The notes below the pieces were generated by a model. It was not told the origin of the DNA. It saw nothing but the letters and a program-made list of their open reading frames with translations, and made no database searches. Of a DNA stretch of 25,599 bases, positions 22,223 to 25,599 are shown piece after piece; position 1 is the stretch's first letter, and each line of letters opens with the position of its first letter. The position numbers and the translations under genes are program-made. The stretch comes from Candidatus Omnitrophota bacterium (GTDB lineage Bacteria > Omnitrophota > Gorgyraeia > Gygaellales > Profunditerraquicolaceae), in assembly GCA_028714595.1 (NCBI GenBank), contig JAQTMD010000002.1:1-25599 (forward strand), in the 5' to 3' direction.

Positions 22223-23614
22223 ATGAAGATTGTAATGGTGGCAAGCGAAGTAGTGCCGTTTGCAAAGACCGGCGGCCTGGCGGACGTGGCCGGGGCTTTG
22301 CCTCTGGCGCTGGAAAAGGCGGGACAGGACGTCATCATCATCATGCCCGGGTATAAGGCGGCGCACGCAATAAAGAGCCCGGAGATCAGGCCGTTCGCAG
22401 ACGGCGTATCGTATTCGAAGATCGGCAAGAACATACCGGTCTATTTCATCGAGAACAAGGAATATTTCGACCGCGACGGCCTCTACGGCGACAAGAACGG
22501 CGACCACAAGGACAACCTGGAGCGGTTCTCCTATTTCTGCAGGCACGCGCTCGAGCTGCTGCGCGAGATCAAGTTCAAGCCGGACATCATCCACTGCCAT
22601 GACTGGCAGTCGGCGCTCGTGCCGGTGTACCTCAAGAACACGCTGGCGCTGGACCCGTTCTTCACCAGGACACGCACGGTGTTCACCATCCATAACATCG
22701 GCTACCAGGGGCTGTTTGCCAAGGAAGCGCTTCCCAAGACCGGCCTCGACTGGGGCGTGTTCAACATGGACATGCTCGAGTATTACGACAAGATCAATAT
22801 CTTAAAAGGGGGCCTGGTGTTCTCCGACCTCATCAACACGGTCAGCGACACCTACAGCAAGGAGATCCAGACCAAGGAGTTCGGTTTCGGCATGGAAGGG
22901 ATCCTGGAAAAACGGAAGGCGGACCTGTTCGGCATCATCAACGGCCTGGATTATTCCATCTGGGACCCCGTGGCGGACAAAAAGATCGCCGCGAATTTCT
23001 CGGCGAAAGACATGGCCGGCAAGGTCGCCTGCAAGGAGGACCTGCAGAAACTCTGCGGGCTGCCCGCGAAAGCCGGCGTGCCGCTTATCGGCGTGGTCTC
23101 GCGGCTTGCCCAGCAGAAGGGGTTCGACATCGTGGCCGAGGGCATCGACGAGATCTGCCGCCTGGACTTGCAGATGGTGATCCTGGGCACCGGGGACCTC
23201 ACGTACCACCAGATCATGGAAGCGATGGTCAAGAAATACCCCAAGGTCATCTCGCTGCATCTGAAGTTCGACGATACGCTGGCGCACAAGATATACGCCG
23301 GCTCGGACATGTTCCTCATGCCGTCGAAGTACGAGCCCTGCGGGCTGGGGCAGATGATAAGCTTCAGATACGGCACCGTGCCGATCGCGTTCAAGACCGG
23401 CGGGCTGGCTGATACGGTCAATGCCAGGAACGGCTATATCTTCGACGAGTACTCCAAAGCGGCGCTCCTTGCGAACATCAAGCAGGCAGTCAGGGATTTC
23501 AAGTCGAAAAAGAAGTGGCATGACCTAGCGCTGCGGGGGATGAAACAGAATTTCTCCTGGAGCGCTTCGGCCAAGAAGTATATCGAACTGTATGAAAAGG
23601 CGAAGGCCAGGTAA
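22223..23614 (+). CDS. glgA: Glycogen synthase (ADP-glucose type, GT5)
   Basis: 463 residues, normal for GlgA. KTGGLADVAGALP at residues 15-27 is the nucleotide-sugar-binding glycine-rich loop. HDWQSALVPVY, FTIHNIGYQG, VSRLAQQKGFDI and PSKYEPCGLGQM with GLADTV are all conserved GT5 motifs. It elongates alpha-1,4-glucan chains from ADP-glucose in the cytoplasm. GGGAGGG precedes the ATG. It lies 54 bases after polA, and its last 23 bases overlap coaE, so it is co-transcribed with replication and transcription genes rather than with other glycogen genes. No glgB, glgC or glgP is in the window. Confidence 0.96.
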   Translation: MKIVMVASEVVPFAKTGGLADVAGALPLALEKAGQDVIIIMPGYKAAHAIKSPEIRPFADGVSYSKIGKNIPVYFIENKEYFDRDGLYGDKNGDHKDNLERFSYFCRHALELLREIKFKPDIIHCHDWQSALVPVYLKNTLALDPFFTRTRTVFTIHNIGYQGLFAKEALPKTGLDWGVFNMDMLEYYDKINILKGGLVFSDLINTVSDTYSKEIQTKEFGFGMEGILEKRKADLFGIINGLDYSIWDPVADKKIAANFSAKDMAGKVACKEDLQKLCGLPAKAGVPLIGVVSRLAQQKGFDIVAEGIDEICRLDLQMVILGTGDLTYHQIMEAMVKKYPKVISLHLKFDDTLAHKIYAGSDMFLMPSKYEPCGLGQMISFRYGTVPIAFKTGGLADTVNARNGYIFDEYSKAALLANIKQAVRDFKSKKKWHDLALRGMKQNFSWSASAKKYIELYEKAKAR

Positions 23615-24190
23615 GAAGGTCGTCATCGGCATAACCGGCGGCTTCGGCTCAGGCAAGACCACGGCAGCCCGGGCTTTTGCGGCGCTGGGCGCTTCGGTAG
23701 TGGATGCCGATGCAATCGCGCGCAGGCTGCTGCAGCGCGGCACTGCGACAAGCCGCAGGGTCATCAGGGTTTTCGGCTCCCCGGTGCGCGCGCCGGCAGG
23801 CGGCATTGACCGCAGACGGCTCGCCGCAATCGTGTTCCAAAGGCCCGCGGCGCTCAAAAAGCTGGAAGCCATCGTGCACCCTGCGATCATCCGTTGCATG
23901 CGCGAAGAGATCCGCAGGTCAAAAAATAAGTTCGTGGTCATAGACGCACCGCTCCTGCTGGAGAAGAAACTGGACAGGCTCTGCGATTCCGTGGTCGTCG
24001 TCACGGCGAGCCGCTCCAACCAGACGAGACGCGTCCGGGAGCGCGACGCCCTTTCCAGAGACCAGGTCCTTTCCAGGATCAAAGCGCAGATGCCGCTTTC
24101 GAAAAAGGTCCGCCTGGCGGATTTTATCATAGATAATGACGGGACTCGCGCCGCAGTGCGCAAACAGGCAGCACAAATAAGGAGGAAGTT

Positions 24191-24203
<13 letters not shown>
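23592..24203 (+). CDS. coaE: Dephospho-CoA kinase
   Basis: 203 residues. The P-loop GGFGSGKTT is at residues 16-24. DADAIAR, an AIVHPAI segment and DAPLLLEK follow in the usual CoaE order. It phosphorylates dephospho-CoA with ATP, the last step of coenzyme A synthesis, in the cytoplasm. The only usable start is the ATG at 23592, inside the end of glgA; the following codons give the basic MKRRRPGKK lead-in. The 3' end overlaps rho by 13 bases. Adjacent coaE and rho are common in bacteria. Confidence 0.94.
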
Positions 24204-25447
<1,244 letters not shown>

Positions 25448-25453
25448 CCACCG

Positions 25454-25496
25454 CAACCCCCGGGGTTCAACCCCCGGGGTTGAACCCCGGGGGTTG
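25454..25496. repeat. GC-rich palindrome, third family member with an extra arm
   Basis: Three successive arms, AACCCCCGGGGTT, AACCCCCGGGGTT and AACCCCGGGGGTT, are separated by C and G, so the third arm can pair with either of the first two. It begins six bases after the rho stop. No T-tract follows; the next bases are GTAAGAAGG, so it may be an RNA-stabilising or partial-termination structure between rho and rpmE. Confidence 0.8.
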
Positions 25497-25512
25497 TAAG
25501 AAGGAGAGGAAG

Positions 25513-25599
25513 ATGAGAGACAAGATACACCCGAAGTACCTGGAAAGCACCATCGTCTGCGCCTGCGGCGAGACTATCCACACCCGCTCGACCAAACCG
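25513..25599 (+). CDS. rpmE: Ribosomal protein bL31, N-terminal part (cut by window end)
   Basis: 29 codons are present. The start MRDKIHPKY matches the bL31 N-terminus, followed by an STIVCACG segment with two zinc-ligand-type cysteines and the family's TRSTK ending of this section. It is part of the 50S subunit. AAGGAGAGG precedes the ATG. A position directly after rho is common in bacteria and supports the call. Confidence 0.93.
   Translation, partial: MRDKIHPKYLESTIVCACGETIHTRSTKP

Overview
This looks like a bacterial chromosome segment, probably from an uncultured Gram-negative-type (diderm) lineage, with Candidatus Omnitrophota (OP3) as my best guess. That guess is inference. It rests on PEP-CTERM-like sorting tails combined with a sigma-54 promoter, two-partner-secretion exoproteins, a long uncharacterised multi-domain protein, and a moderately GC-rich housekeeping block polA-glgA-coaE-rho-rpmE. 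All genes I can support are on the + strand. No tRNA, rRNA, CRISPR array, IS transposase or origin was seen.

Left part (1-5000): the 3' end of a long open frame that enters from outside the window and carries a degenerate receiver-like domain; a perfect intrinsic terminator; a CBM96/DNRLRE-type PEP-CTERM surface protein; a BrnT/BrnA toxin-antitoxin cassette bracketed by ~97-bp direct repeats whose outer edge copies the PEP-CTERM tail; a 43-bp perfect tandem repeat; and a textbook sigma-54 promoter driving two overlapping PEP-CTERM genes, the first of which is little more than a signal peptide joined to a sorting tail.

Middle (5000-16700): a two-partner secretion locus. It has one TpsB-type outer-membrane transporter (POTRA pair, VRGY motif) followed by two TpsA-type exoproteins of about 1903 and 1156 residues, each in its own transcription unit. 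The first is a very acidic predicted beta-solenoid. The second carries DUF4114-like and duplicated Ig-like segments. Both end in the same ~68-residue C-terminal module, nearly identical at DNA level. The second exoprotein has a leader with an intrinsic terminator and a competing hairpin, which suggests attenuation.

Right part (16700-25599): a three-gene envelope operon (SurA-N-like lipoprotein, HAMP membrane protein, secreted HExxH peptidase-like protein); a non-coding stretch with dispersed repeats; a DUF5678-like gene overlapping a retropepsin-like gene; then, from a strong sigma-70 promoter, polA (degenerate proofreading domain), glgA, coaE and rho in close or overlapping arrangement, and the start of rpmE. 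A GC-rich palindrome of the same family lies after three unrelated genes, at 2273, 18478 and 25454.

The genes point to a cell that invests heavily in surface and exported proteins through two routes: two-partner secretion, and PEP-CTERM sorting. The exosortase for the second route must lie elsewhere.
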